A stretch of DNA of 64,000 nucleotides from Niallia circulans (GTDB lineage: Bacteria > Bacillota > Bacilli > Bacillales > Cytobacillaceae), in contig NZ_CP026031.1 of assembly GCF_003726095.1 (NCBI RefSeq), forward strand, positions 3,224,001-3,288,000. The letters are read 5' to 3'. Under the pieces are notes generated by a model. The model saw only the letters and a list, made by a program, of their open reading frames with translations. It was not told the DNA's origin and made no database searches. Shown piece by piece: positions 1 to 8,807 of the stretch. The position numbers and the translations under genes were made by a program. Within the stretch, counting starts at the first letter, position 1. Every line of letters starts with the position of its first letter.

Positions 1-2021
1 ATCGATACATTGATGGCAATGGGGATTTTTATATTTAACTTTTCCCATTCTTTTATTTGAGCACATGCTTTATTTAGAATCCACTCACCAAGCAGTAAAA
101 TAAAGTCACTTTCCTCCGCTAGGGAAATAAAGGCTGCAGGACTGATTACCCCTTTCTCTGGGGAAATCCACCTAATTAATGCTTCCACTCCAATAAAATT
201 ACCTGTTTCTATATTCACTTTAGGTTGGTAATAAAGAACAAACTCGTTTTCTTTCAGTGCTTTTTTTAGATTGCTCTTTAACTGAAAAGCCCTGACAGCA
301 TTTTCATTCATTTTTGGATCATACAAATTAAAGGCATTGCCACCCACTTTCTTCATACTATACATAGCAATATCAGCGTTTTTCATCAGTTCCTCAAATG
401 TTTGGCCATGTTCTCCACTAAGACTTATGCCGATGCTTCCATGGGTGGAAAATTCTTGACCATCTATAATGATCGGTTCTTCAATTGCTTGGAGAATTTC
501 AGCAGCTAATGCACATAAGCTGGATTTGCTCGTATACTTACTAATTAATATAACAAATTCATCCCCGCCCATTCGTGCCACCACATTATTTTCTCCAATG
601 GTGTCTTGAATTCGTTTCCCTACTTCTTGTATTAACCTATCTCCTGAAGAATGCCCAAAAGTATCGTTATGTGGTTTTAAGTTATCTAAATCTAAAAACA
701 TAACAGCAAGGTGGTTCGTTTCTTGTAAGCGCTGCGAGAAGATCTCCTTTAAATAACGCAAATTCGGCAGATTTGTTAAACTATCATAATTTGCGAGATA
801 TTTAATTTTTTCTTCATGGAAATGGCGCTCCAATGCAATTCCTGTCAAATGACTAAAATCTTTCAACATTTCAATGTCAGAATCCTTTGGTTCTACCGGT
901 TCCTTATAATAAATAGCAAATGTTCCTAATAAGGAGTCTTTAGATGAGATAATGGGCAATGACCAGCAGGAACGCAGACCCTCTGCTAAGGCGATTTCTT
1001 TCCAATTGGACCAGGATGAATCTGTTTCTATATCGGCAACAATTTTTAATTCCTTCGTGTATGCTGAATGGCCACAGGAGGCAAAATTCTCTCCTACAGG
1101 AAACTTATCAATTTTTTCTATGAATGTAGAATCCAGCTTTGAACTATAGCCAAAACGCAGCCAATTATGCTCTTTTTCATAATACATAATTGAACAAATT
1201 CCTTTTGTAAGATCTTCTACACTTTCAGTAATATTTTCAATTATTTGTTCTAATGGTTCACCCACGGCAATTCTTGATAAAATAGTCTTTTGTTTCTTTT
1301 GCAGTTCCTCTATGTTTTTCTTGTCTGTTATATCTTGAGCGATTCCATGTATACCAATAACTTGATCATTTAACTTCAGAGGAATCGTCGTCAATTTGAT
1401 ATCTCGAATTTCCCCATCTTTTCGAATGATTTGTGTTTCAATCCCTTGAGTCGTTCCACAACAGACCTTGTCAAAACGCAGCAGCACTTTCGGAAGTTGT
1501 TCAGGTACGATTAAATCACGGAAATTTAATCTCGTTAATTCCTCCTTTGTATACCCGCTGATTTCTACTGCAACTTTATTAACATCTAAAAAATTACCTT
1601 TCTTATCCAAGGTATAGACTCCATCTGGATCATGTAGAAATAGAGATTTATACGTTTGTTCACTTTTTTCTAATTTTGTAATGTCTCGTCCAAATACGAT
1701 TAGATTTTGACGATTTCCAGCTGAATCAAATATCGGTACCTTAATTACCTCATATATACGCTCTTGGTTATAGAAGAAAATGGACTCTTTTACTTCTATC
1801 TGTTTTCCTGTCTTCCACGCTTGAAGATCACTTTTTACAATGGCAGGCACATATTCAGCAAAATGGGGATATAACTCTCCTAATTCCTCGTTTGTTTTCC
1901 CTAGGTATTCCTCTATATTAAAAAGTTTCAATGTTTTACGATTCGCTTCCATCCAGCGACCCTCTTTATCCTTTATAATAATAATATCAGGACTTGCATT
2001 TATATATGGTTCTAAATTCAT
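1..2021 (-). CDS. PAS-PAS-GAF-GGDEF-EAL cyclic-di-GMP signalling protein (C-terminus cut by window edge)
   Basis: The frame is open from an ATG at 2021 (preceded by GGGAGAG) to the window edge, about 673 codons. Reading from the N-terminus I see two PAS-like domains (about residues 1-120 and 125-240, the second ending in a PAC-type segment), a GAF-like domain (about 240-375), a complete GGDEF domain with intact RMGGDEF near residue 484, and the start of an EAL domain with GVEALIRW near residue 612. The family makes and/or breaks cyclic-di-GMP. Both catalytic signatures are intact in the visible part, so either activity is possible. No membrane segment is visible, so it is likely a cytoplasmic sensor. 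The rest of the EAL domain lies outside the window. The gene is alone and followed upstream by the convergent-side sigma factor gene in the same direction. Confidence 0.93.
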   Translation of the reverse strand, partial: MNLEPYINASPDIIIIKDKEGRWMEANRKTLKLFNIEEYLGKTNEELGELYPHFAEYVPAIVKSDLQAWKTGKQIEVKESIFFYNQERIYEVIKVPIFDSAGNRQNLIVFGRDITKLEKSEQTYKSLFLHDPDGVYTLDKKGNFLDVNKVAVEISGYTKEELTRLNFRDLIVPEQLPKVLLRFDKVCCGTTQGIETQIIRKDGEIRDIKLTTIPLKLNDQVIGIHGIAQDITDKKNIEELQKKQKTILSRIAVGEPLEQIIENITESVEDLTKGICSIMYYEKEHNWLRFGYSSKLDSTFIEKIDKFPVGENFASCGHSAYTKELKIVADIETDSSWSNWKEIALAEGLRSCWSLPIISSKDSLLGTFAIYYKEPVEPKDSDIEMLKDFSHLTGIALERHFHEEKIKYLANYDSLTNLPNLRYLKEIFSQRLQETNHLAVMFLDLDNLKPHNDTFGHSSGDRLIQEVGKRIQDTIGENNVVARMGGDEFVILISKYTSKSSLCALAAEILQAIEEPIIIDGQEFSTHGSIGISLSGEHGQTFEELMKNADIAMYSMKKVGGNAFNLYDPKMNENAVRAFQLKSNLKKALKENEFVLYYQPKVNIETGNFIGVEALIRWISPEKGVISPAAFISLAEESDFILLLGEWILNKACAQIKEWEKLNIKIPIAINVS

Positions 2022-2170
2022 TGCTCTCTCCCTAATTTCTACGGTCATATACAATCCATTATATAGCTTCAGCAAGATTTGGACTATATTGAATTCTTGG
2101 ACAGTTTATTCATGGAAAGAGGATGGTCCATCTTATAAAGGGTTCTCATAGTTGGTAGTTCTCGCTCTTT

Positions 2171-2656
2171 TTAGAATTCCAATATCCGCTTCAACTTCTC
2201 CTTCGCTCCCTTGCGCCACCACTTTACAGCAGAAGGCGAAACTCTTTCGTTCTGTGCTATTTCTTCTACAGTCATCTGATGAACAAAAGTGGCAATAACC
2301 CAAGTTGTTTCTCTTTCAGATAGTTCCTTGCAAAGATCTTTTATGTAGTCCTCTTCTTCTCTGTATAGAATAGGACTTTCCATCAGCGCCCAGAACTCCT
2401 CACTTGGGTAAGCATTTCTTTCTGCCTCTCTTGTCCGCCGCTTCAATTCATCAAGAAATCTTCCTTGCATATGTCGATATAAATAATTGCTGTATTTACC
2501 CTTTTCCTCTTTAAAATGACTCATCGTTTCCCAAATGCTTATTAAACCAATTTGAAAAAACTCTTGCTTATCTTTATAAATCAGCAACTTTTTTATCATA
2601 TGGTGGATCATCGGTGTAAACTCCTCCACTAATTGCTCGTAATTCTTCCCTTCCAC
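2171..2656 (-). CDS. Small sigma-70 family (ECF-like) RNA polymerase sigma factor
   Basis: 161 residues with the layout of a short sigma factor: a region-2-like N-terminal half (residues about 10-75, with FFQIGLISIWE and a basic segment after the RFLDELKRR motif) and a C-terminal region 4 helix-turn-helix (about 125-155, MTVEEIAQNERVSPSAVKWW). It would direct RNA polymerase to a small regulon. The start is GTG, with a purine-rich GGAAGGAAA upstream. No anti-sigma factor gene is adjacent, which is unusual for a classical ECF factor and fits the stand-alone Bacillus sigma-like proteins. Target promoters cannot be deduced from this window. Confidence 0.85.
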   Translation of the reverse strand: MEGKNYEQLVEEFTPMIHHMIKKLLIYKDKQEFFQIGLISIWETMSHFKEEKGKYSNYLYRHMQGRFLDELKRRTREAERNAYPSEEFWALMESPILYREEEDYIKDLCKELSERETTWVIATFVHQMTVEEIAQNERVSPSAVKWWRKGAKEKLKRILEF

Positions 2657-2926
2657 GTTCGTTTCCTTCCAGAAAAGCGCCTTTCCTTTTTATTCCTAGG
2701 TACCTTTACTTTATGGAAAAATTGAGTGACTTTCGATTGAAGAAAAAATAAGTTAAAATACCAAAAACACAAGTAATAATTAGAATTGACGTCTAACTTG
2801 AAGTTAGAGTGAGGATTATTTGATAAATAGCAATATTTTAAGAGACTGATATCGTTTAAATAAGTCTGCTGCTAGCCCAAAATATGCTATAATTCGAAGG
2901 GGAAAATATAGATAGAGGTGACATTC

Positions 2927-3397
2927 ATGGCCATACACGTTGTTTTGTATCAGCCTGAAATTCCGGCTAATACTGCCAATATTGCACGTACTTGTGCAGG
3001 AACAAATACAGCTCTGCATTTAATTCGACCACTTGGTTTTTCAACCGATGAAAAGATGATCAAACAAGCAGGTCTAGATTTCTGGGAGAACGTAAACATT
3101 ACCTATTACGATTCATTAGACGATTTTTTTGTGAAAAATCAAGGTGAATTTTACTATATTGAGACATTCGCAGAAAAAACATATACAGCCTACGATTTCA
3201 CTGATCAATCAAAGGACTATTATTTCATATTTGGAAAAGAAACAACGGGTTTGCCAAAAGACTTACTAGAAACACATAAGGACCATTTTCTACGAATTCC
3301 AATGACCGAACACATCCGGTCCCTGAACCTTTCCAACACAGCAGCAATACTAGTATTTGAAGCATTACGACAACAAGGATATTCACAAATAAAATAA
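2927..3397 (+). CDS. trmL: tRNA (cytidine(34)-2'-O)-methyltransferase TrmL (SPOUT family)
   Basis: 156 residues, the normal length for TrmL/YibK/CspR. It methylates the 2'-O of the wobble nucleotide of leucine tRNAs using S-adenosylmethionine. The SPOUT trefoil-knot motifs are clear: PEIPANTANIARTC near the start, FGKETTGLP in the middle and RIPM..IRSLNLSNTAAI near the end. I chose the ATG at 2927 over the GTG at 2918 because GAGGTG at 2915-2920 sits six bases upstream of the ATG and overlaps the GTG. It is monocistronic and closed by a strong terminator directly after its stop codon. Confidence 0.96.
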   Translation: MAIHVVLYQPEIPANTANIARTCAGTNTALHLIRPLGFSTDEKMIKQAGLDFWENVNITYYDSLDDFFVKNQGEFYYIETFAEKTYTAYDFTDQSKDYYFIFGKETTGLPKDLLETHKDHFLRIPMTEHIRSLNLSNTAAILVFEALRQQGYSQIK

Positions 3398-3430
3398 GGA
3401 AGCAGAATCTCCTCTGCTTCCCTTTTTTCA
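3398..3430. terminator. Bidirectional Rho-independent terminator after trmL
   Basis: A nine-base stem (GGAAGCAGA at 3398-3406 with TCTGCTTCC at 3413-3421) and a six-base loop are followed by a T run. The other strand has an A/T-rich flank, so it can also end the ABC-transporter operon arriving from the right. Confidence 0.88.
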
Positions 3431-3455
3431 TTGGTTTTCTTGGCGACTGAAATAA

Positions 3456-4154
3456 TTACTGTAAATCAATTGAATCCATCTTGCGTATAGTCATGTTAAC
3501 AATGCCAATAGCAACAATTGTTAAAGCGATAGGGATATAAATAATATTAGCCAAGGAAAAGTCCGTCCCGATCGAGGAACACATGATCATGACAATCAAC
3601 AGAGAGGAGCCAATTGTTGCAGGGGTTGAATAATTTCTCATCCCAAAATAGAGAGGCACAAGCGATGCACCAGCAGTTGCCACATTAAACATCAAAATAT
3701 TTAATAGCTCGGAAAGAAATTGATTGATCGTTATATTCATTTCAACTGTTAGATGCAATACTTGATTTAGCCCGAGAAAACTCAATACAACAAACAGATT
3801 AGAAATAATCAATGTCACGAATGTCATGATAAAAATCAAGACAATCTTTGCGCTCATTATTTTTTTCCGATCTATTGGGTAAGAAAACAAAACAAGCGCA
3901 GTTCGATTTTTGAACTCATCTATGATTACCTTCGAAATTAGTACAGAAGCAAAAACAACAAATACGCCACGAACCATTGTTCCAGCTACCATGGAATAAT
4001 CCGCAAAGCTTTGAAAGGATTCCTCTCCTTCCATTATTTGCTCGAAAGTAATCATGCATAATAACCCAAGAATAACGATATTAGCAATAATAGCCCCTTT
4101 AATAAACCAACCTAATTTATGTTTTCTAAGCTCCAGCTTGATTAAATGAAACAA
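3456..4154 (-). CDS. ABC-2 type permease of a bacitracin/lantibiotic-resistance-like exporter
   Basis: About 232 residues with six hydrophobic segments, typical of BcrB-like permeases that pair with a BcrA-like ATPase. The start needs care: an in-frame ATG at 4175 exists, but a perfect AGGAGG lies inside that extension, seven bases before a TTG at 4154, so translation most likely starts at TTG 4154. The gene directly follows the ATPase gene in one operon, next to a two-component system, the usual arrangement for peptide-antibiotic or lantibiotic self-protection. Substrate is inferred only from family and context. A degenerate copy of part of this gene lies at 14196-14290. Confidence 0.88.
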   Translation of the reverse strand: MFHLIKLELRKHKLGWFIKGAIIANIVILGLLCMITFEQIMEGEESFQSFADYSMVAGTMVRGVFVVFASVLISKVIIDEFKNRTALVLFSYPIDRKKIMSAKIVLIFIMTFVTLIISNLFVVLSFLGLNQVLHLTVEMNITINQFLSELLNILMFNVATAGASLVPLYFGMRNYSTPATIGSSLLIVMIMCSSIGTDFSLANIIYIPIALTIVAIGIVNMTIRKMDSIDLQ

Positions 4155-4185
4155 AATATATCCTCCTATTATCATTAAAAGTTAA

Positions 4186-5109
4186 TTAATGATTGATTTT
4201 TTCCAATCCAACTTTCTTTATAAAATATTCTTCTAATGAGGTTTGTTTCTTTGTTATAGACTCCACATCAATATCCTCTACTATCAACGTTTTCGTTATT
4301 TGTGATGGTAGAATGGCTGTATCATAAATTCGAATAACATCATCATCGATCACTTTCAAATTATTCATATTCAATTTATTGTGTAAAACAAAAGCTGCTT
4401 TGCGCTGATTATTTGTTACTAACTCCAGATAATCTGTATTTTTCGCTTTTATAGAATCCATCGTTGCTTCTTCGATAAGTTTACCGTTTTTTATTACACC
4501 AATCGTGTCTGCAATTTGTTCAATTTCACCGATTATATGACTAGAAACCAAAATGGTCATTCCATATTCTTTATTAAGGATATTAAACAATCTTCTCATT
4601 GACTTAATCCCAGCTGGATCTAGCCCATTAATCGGCTCATCTAAAATTAATAATTCCGGCTTGGTGATAATTGCTCTGGCAACACATAAACGCTGCCTCA
4701 TCCCCAAGGAAAAGTCTTTTGGTTTCATCGCTTCCACATTTTCAAGACCGACCCACTCTAATGCTTCCTTAATTGCTTTTTTGTTATGATAACCCATGTA
4801 CTCACAATGTAATTCTAGATTTTCTAAAGCAGTCATTTTTTCATAAAAAATTGGATACTCAATCATGCTGCCAATTCTCGTCAGGTAATCAAAGGAATTC
4901 GGAAGAAGGGGCTTTCCGAAGATTGTAATACTTCCTTGTGTAGGCTTAATCATATTGGTCAGCATCTTCATAATCGTTGATTTCCCAGCACCATTAGGAC
5001 CAAGAAATCCATATACTTCTCCTTGTTTAATATGAAGGGAAACCTGGGATACGACTTCACGTCCTTGTATTGTTTTGGTTAAATCTTTTGTTCGTACAGC
5101 ATAGTCCAT
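4186..5109 (-). CDS. ABC transporter ATPase, BcrA family
   Basis: 307 residues. Walker A GPNGAGKST at residues 37-45, signature segment FSLGM about 133-137, Walker B LLILDEP about 153-159, then a family-typical C-terminal extension of about 90 residues. It energises the adjacent ABC-2 permease. AGGAGG precedes the ATG. Proteins of this type commonly confer resistance to cell-wall-active peptides such as bacitracin or lantibiotics. The signature reads SLGMR rather than LSGGQ, which is usual for this family. The ligand cannot be fixed from sequence. Confidence 0.93.
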   Translation of the reverse strand: MDYAVRTKDLTKTIQGREVVSQVSLHIKQGEVYGFLGPNGAGKSTIMKMLTNMIKPTQGSITIFGKPLLPNSFDYLTRIGSMIEYPIFYEKMTALENLELHCEYMGYHNKKAIKEALEWVGLENVEAMKPKDFSLGMRQRLCVARAIITKPELLILDEPINGLDPAGIKSMRRLFNILNKEYGMTILVSSHIIGEIEQIADTIGVIKNGKLIEEATMDSIKAKNTDYLELVTNNQRKAAFVLHNKLNMNNLKVIDDDVIRIYDTAILPSQITKTLIVEDIDVESITKKQTSLEEYFIKKVGLEKINH

Positions 5110-5200
5110 CTAAATCCTCCTCATTTACTATCTGTATTCATTTTAGCTCCTATCCCTTGCTTTTTTCTGTCTTAAATCTTACAAAAACCTTAAGTTTCCC

Positions 5201-6133
5201 TTACCCATTCATTCGCCTAAAGGTAATGTAAAATGAAGTTTTTTCATATGAAATAGAATGCACAGAAATTTCTCCGTTCATCTCTTCGACAAGCCTTTTG
5301 GTAATAGTTAGCCCTAAACCACTGCCTTGAAATGCTTTATTCCTCGAATCGTCAAGTGTAAATAGGCGCTCAAAGATATTCGCTTGGTCAGCTTCGTCGA
5401 TTCCCTTCCCGCGATCAAACACTTCTATATATACATGCTGTTCATCAAAATGCAGGCTTAATCCAATTACCTTCCCATCGAGACCATAACGGATCGCATT
5501 CGAAAGGAGGTTATGTAAAACACGATTTACAGCTTCCTCATTTCCCAGTGCAAAGACAGACTCATCAGGTATATCAATCATTACCTCTAGCCCTTTGGCT
5601 CTTATCCAATCATGGAATGTTAAGATATTTTTCTTGCATAGTTCAGATAAATTTACTATTTCAAGGGGAATTTCTTTATCACCAGACTCTAGCTTTGCTA
5701 GATCAAAGAATGTATTCATTAATTGAATAAGCTCCATTGTTTTGTCATGCACCTGACTTAATAATTGCACTCTTTCTGTTTCTGTAATGGGAAAATCTTT
5801 CTGAAACATTTCAATATAACCGGCTATCACAGTAAGAGGCGTTTTTAAGTCATGGGAAATATTTGCAAGCATACGCTTCATAGAATGTTCCATTTTGATA
5901 AATTCTCGGGACTTTTCGTGACGGTCATCTAATACTTTATTGATGCTTATAAGGAGATCTCTTAATTGTTGATCATTTGAGACAACGAGAATTCTTTCAT
6001 TTGTTTGCATGTGAAGAATTTTTTTCAGTTTGTTTGATATATATGTTATATGTTGATCCCGATTTTTCCTTTGTCGATATTGATACACGTTAAAAATAAG
6101 AAGAACCAAAATAATACTGATCCAGATAATCAT
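5201..6133 (-). CDS. Sensor histidine kinase of a two-component system
   Basis: 310 residues with a single N-terminal membrane segment (about residues 2-16) and no extracellular sensor domain. The dimerisation box NISHDLKTPL carries the phospho-accepting His94, followed by the catalytic ATPase domain with N box (NLLSNAIRYG), G1 (DRGKGID) and G2 (GSGLGLTI). The start overlaps the response-regulator stop by four bases, so the pair is translationally coupled. A very short sensor without an external loop suggests it senses the membrane or the neighbouring transporter's state. This is inference from similar peptide-resistance modules. Confidence 0.93.
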   Translation of the reverse strand: MIIWISIILVLLIFNVYQYRQRKNRDQHITYISNKLKKILHMQTNERILVVSNDQQLRDLLISINKVLDDRHEKSREFIKMEHSMKRMLANISHDLKTPLTVIAGYIEMFQKDFPITETERVQLLSQVHDKTMELIQLMNTFFDLAKLESGDKEIPLEIVNLSELCKKNILTFHDWIRAKGLEVMIDIPDESVFALGNEEAVNRVLHNLLSNAIRYGLDGKVIGLSLHFDEQHVYIEVFDRGKGIDEADQANIFERLFTLDDSRNKAFQGSGLGLTITKRLVEEMNGEISVHSISYEKTSFYITFRRMNG

Positions 6134-6834
6134 TCAAACTCCCCTAACTTATAACCAATCCCCCATATTGTTTTGATATAAATAGGATCAGAGGGATTAT
6201 CCTCAATTTTTTCGCGCAATCGTCTCATATGGACATTAATAACATTATCATCACCAAAATAATCATCGCTCCAAACAGAACGATAAATTTGTTCCTTAGT
6301 AAACACTTTCCTTTGGTTGCTAAAAAACAAAAGCAGAATCTTCCATTCTGTCGCTGTCAAATTAATTTCCAAACCATTCTTCCATACCCGATGATTTTCT
6401 TTATCTAATTCCAATTCATAGACTTTCATCCTTGATGGCTTAGATTCTTCACGACTTTTGTCAGCGTACTGTGTCGATCTCCTAATCGCTGCTTTTACTC
6501 TTGCAGCTAGTTCAATCATAGAAAATGGTTTTGTTATATAATCATCTGCGCCAAACCCTAATCCTAAAGCTTTATCAATCTCTGTGTCTTTCGCTGACAT
6601 GATGATAACAGGAATATAACTAGTTGTTCTGATACTTTGAAGAACATCCATTCCACTCAATTCTGGTAACATGATATCTAATAAAATCAAATCATAACGC
6701 TTTTCCTTAAACATTTGTCCTGCCGTCTTCCCATCAAAAACACATTCCACCTTAAATCCTTCATTATGTAAATATCTTTTTACCATATCACTAATCGCAA
6801 GATCATCTTCCACAAGTAAAATAGTTTTTTGCAC
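6130..6834 (-). CDS. OmpR/PhoB-family response regulator
   Basis: 234 residues: receiver domain with acidic pocket ED(D) at 9-11, phospho-acceptor Asp53 in LLLDIMLPE, Lys in the ITKPFS loop, then a C-terminal winged helix (about 135-232, ending in a WGIGYKL motif). It is the first gene of the operon with the histidine kinase, and probably activates itself and the ABC exporter at 3456-5109. A perfect inverted repeat about 70 bases upstream of the start is a candidate binding site. Confidence 0.94.
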   Translation of the reverse strand: MQKTILLVEDDLAISDMVKRYLHNEGFKVECVFDGKTAGQMFKEKRYDLILLDIMLPELSGMDVLQSIRTTSYIPVIIMSAKDTEIDKALGLGFGADDYITKPFSMIELAARVKAAIRRSTQYADKSREESKPSRMKVYELELDKENHRVWKNGLEINLTATEWKILLLFFSNQRKVFTKEQIYRSVWSDDYFGDDNVINVHMRRLREKIEDNPSDPIYIKTIWGIGYKLGEFE

Positions 6835-6901
6835 CTAAACTCCCCCTCTCTTATTTCCCTACATATAAGAGCTAATTATTCTATAAAATATATATTTACC
6901 T

Positions 6902-6926
6902 TTTATACTACTATAAGTAGTATAAA
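6902..6926. promoter_or_regulatory. Perfect inverted repeat upstream of the two-component operon
   Basis: Eleven-base arms (TTTATACTACT and its exact complement) separated by ATA, about 70 bases before the response-regulator ATG. It could be a regulator operator. No T tract follows on either strand, so a terminator is less likely. Confidence 0.5.
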
Positions 6927-7010
6927 TTAATAATGGCATTTATATGGAGATTTACGAAAAGCACACGTGAGAAAAGATTCCTTTTGCTTACATTCCTATC
7001 CTATTTGGAC

Positions 7011-7060
7011 AAAAAAAACTGCGCCTCCCGTTGTTAGATGTATCTAACAACAGGGCGCAG
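7011..7060 (-). terminator. Rho-independent terminator after the RibD-C-like gene
   Basis: Read on the minus strand, a long GC-capped stem (CTGCGCC pairing with GGCGCAG outside, GTTGTTAGAT pairing with ATCTAACAAC inside) is followed by eight T residues. Confidence 0.9.
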
Positions 7061-7107
7061 TAAAAGGACCGGGTTTTAGATATTTCAACTTTTTTTAGCC
7101 CAATCTC

Positions 7108-7638
7108 TTACCTTCTCCTTTCATAATGAACCTCAACAAACTGGTTATAACATTTCGTTCCTTTTAAGATCAATTCCAATTGATAATCAGCTTCTTTAAA
7201 TAAAGGAATTCCTTCTCCAATTATTGCAGGGGCGATGGTAAGAATGAACTCATCTATTAACTTCTCTTTAAGAAAAGAATGTAATAGTTCTCCCCCGCCA
7301 ACCATCCATATATTCTTTCCCTCTTGTTTTTTTAATTTATTTGCAAACTCGATGATGTCATCCTTTATAAATGTCACCTCGTCTGTATCCTTGTGTTCCT
7401 GTCTCGAAAAAACATAGCATTCCTTATTTTTATAAGAAAAATCATTTGTATGATTGATAATCCAATCATATGTTTTTCTTCCCATTAGAATAGTATCTAT
7501 CGTTTCGTAGAATGCAGAAAACCCATTATCTCCTTCGCCTTCTACTTTAAATAACCATTCTAATGATTCATCTTTTGCAGCAATATAACCATCCAGACTT
7601 GTTGCCGTAAATAATACGATATTCCGCTGTTTTTTCAT
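7108..7638 (-). CDS. Dihydrofolate reductase / RibD C-terminal-domain family protein
   Basis: 176 residues with the fold signatures of stand-alone RibD-C/DHFR-like proteins (YyaP/YwjB type): N-terminal strand followed by LDGYIA, central ILMGRKTYDWI, and WMVGGGELLHSFL for NADPH binding. I place the start at the second ATG (7638), seven bases from AGGAGG; the upstream ATG at 7644 directly abuts the ribosome binding site. Such proteins are not the housekeeping DHFR and their substrate is usually unknown. The divergently transcribed WYL regulator next door may control it. Confidence 0.88.
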   Translation of the reverse strand: MKKQRNIVLFTATSLDGYIAAKDESLEWLFKVEGEGDNGFSAFYETIDTILMGRKTYDWIINHTNDFSYKNKECYVFSRQEHKDTDEVTFIKDDIIEFANKLKKQEGKNIWMVGGGELLHSFLKEKLIDEFILTIAPAIIGEGIPLFKEADYQLELILKGTKCYNQFVEVHYERRR

Positions 7639-7726
7639 ATACATTCCTCCTAAAATGTTCGATGGTTATAGTATAATATTTAATAATGACACCTTTTGTC
7701 ATATATAAAATTTTAGAGGTGATTAT

Positions 7727-8686
7727 ATGCGGGCTGATCGGTTGATATCCATTTTGCTCCTGTTACAAAATAGAGGGAAAATGACAACAAAAGAATTAGC
7801 GAAGGAATTAGAAGTTACAGAAAGAACAATCCATCGGGATATGGATGCTTTAAGTACAGCAGGAATACCCATTGTAGCAGAAAGAGGGAAAATGGGCGGA
7901 TGGACATTGCTTGACCAGTATCGTACGAACTTAACTGGATTAAAGTATGATGAAATGTTATCTTTGCTTATTTCTCCTTCTGTTCAATTGTTATCCGATC
8001 TCGGATTAGCAAAAGAATGGCATGATGCCCGCCAGAAAATGGTTGCCGCACTCCCGAACGCTTTTCGACAACGTTCCCTCGATGTCTGGAACCGAATTCA
8101 TATAGATACAACCGCATGGAAACAACCAGCGAAAAAAACTGTTTCCTTTAAGATAATACAAGAAGCAATTTGGAAAGAAAAAGTACTGCATATTCAATAT
8201 GAGCGAGCAGATGGAAATGTAATTTTTCGGATGGTCAATCCTTTAGGATTAGTAGCTAAAGGAAATACTTGGTACTTAATTGCCTCCTCAGACGAAAAGA
8301 TACGAAATTATCGAGCATCCAGACTCCTGTCCCTAGTGATGACAGAGGAAGCTTTTACTAGACCACTGGACTTCAATTTGGAGAAATATTGGCTGGAATC
8401 CACACAAACTTTTATTAGCTCTCTTCCTGAGTTTAAGGTAGAAGTGGAAGCATCACCATCGATTATTCATAGAATGAAATTCACCACACGTTTTGTGCAA
8501 ATCGAAAGAATAGGAACACCAACTGCAGAGGGATGGTTCCCTGTAAGCCTGCGCAGTGATACAGAACAAGAAGCAATTGCCTATATTCTAGGCTTTGGCG
8601 ATCAAATCAGAGTCATCTCCCCTTCCCCGCTGAAACAGGAAATTTACCAAATGGCGAAGAAGATAGTTGATTTTTATAACCGGTAG
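7727..8686 (+). CDS. YafY/WYL-domain transcriptional regulator
   Basis: 319 residues. An N-terminal HTH_11 winged helix (residues about 1-60, TKELAKELEVTERTIHRDMDAL) is followed by a WYL domain in the middle (about 140-215, containing LGLVAKGNTWYLIA) and a C-terminal extension. WYL domains bind small ligands or nucleic acid. A GAGGTG ribosome binding site precedes the ATG. It is divergent from the RibD-C-like gene with an 88-base shared promoter region, a layout typical of a local regulator. A terminator at 8751 closes it. Confidence 0.92.
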   Translation: MRADRLISILLLLQNRGKMTTKELAKELEVTERTIHRDMDALSTAGIPIVAERGKMGGWTLLDQYRTNLTGLKYDEMLSLLISPSVQLLSDLGLAKEWHDARQKMVAALPNAFRQRSLDVWNRIHIDTTAWKQPAKKTVSFKIIQEAIWKEKVLHIQYERADGNVIFRMVNPLGLVAKGNTWYLIASSDEKIRNYRASRLLSLVMTEEAFTRPLDFNLEKYWLESTQTFISSLPEFKVEVEASPSIIHRMKFTTRFVQIERIGTPTAEGWFPVSLRSDTEQEAIAYILGFGDQIRVISPSPLKQEIYQMAKKIVDFYNR

Positions 8687-8750
8687 CGGACGGAGGAGAG
8701 CGTTGCTACTGATGGGAAAGAAACGATAGAAGAGGAGCTTAATTTAAAAA

Positions 8751-8786
8751 GTCTATCTTTCATTAGGATAGAAAGATAGACTTTTA
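8751..8786. terminator. Bidirectional terminator between convergent genes
   Basis: Eleven-base perfect stem (GTCTATCTTTC at 8751-8761 with GAAAGATAGAC at 8771-8781), with TTTTA after it on the plus strand and an A run before it, serving the WYL gene and the PTS operon that converge here. Confidence 0.85.
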
Positions 8787-8807
8787 CTGATTGACTATTG
8801 CTGATTC

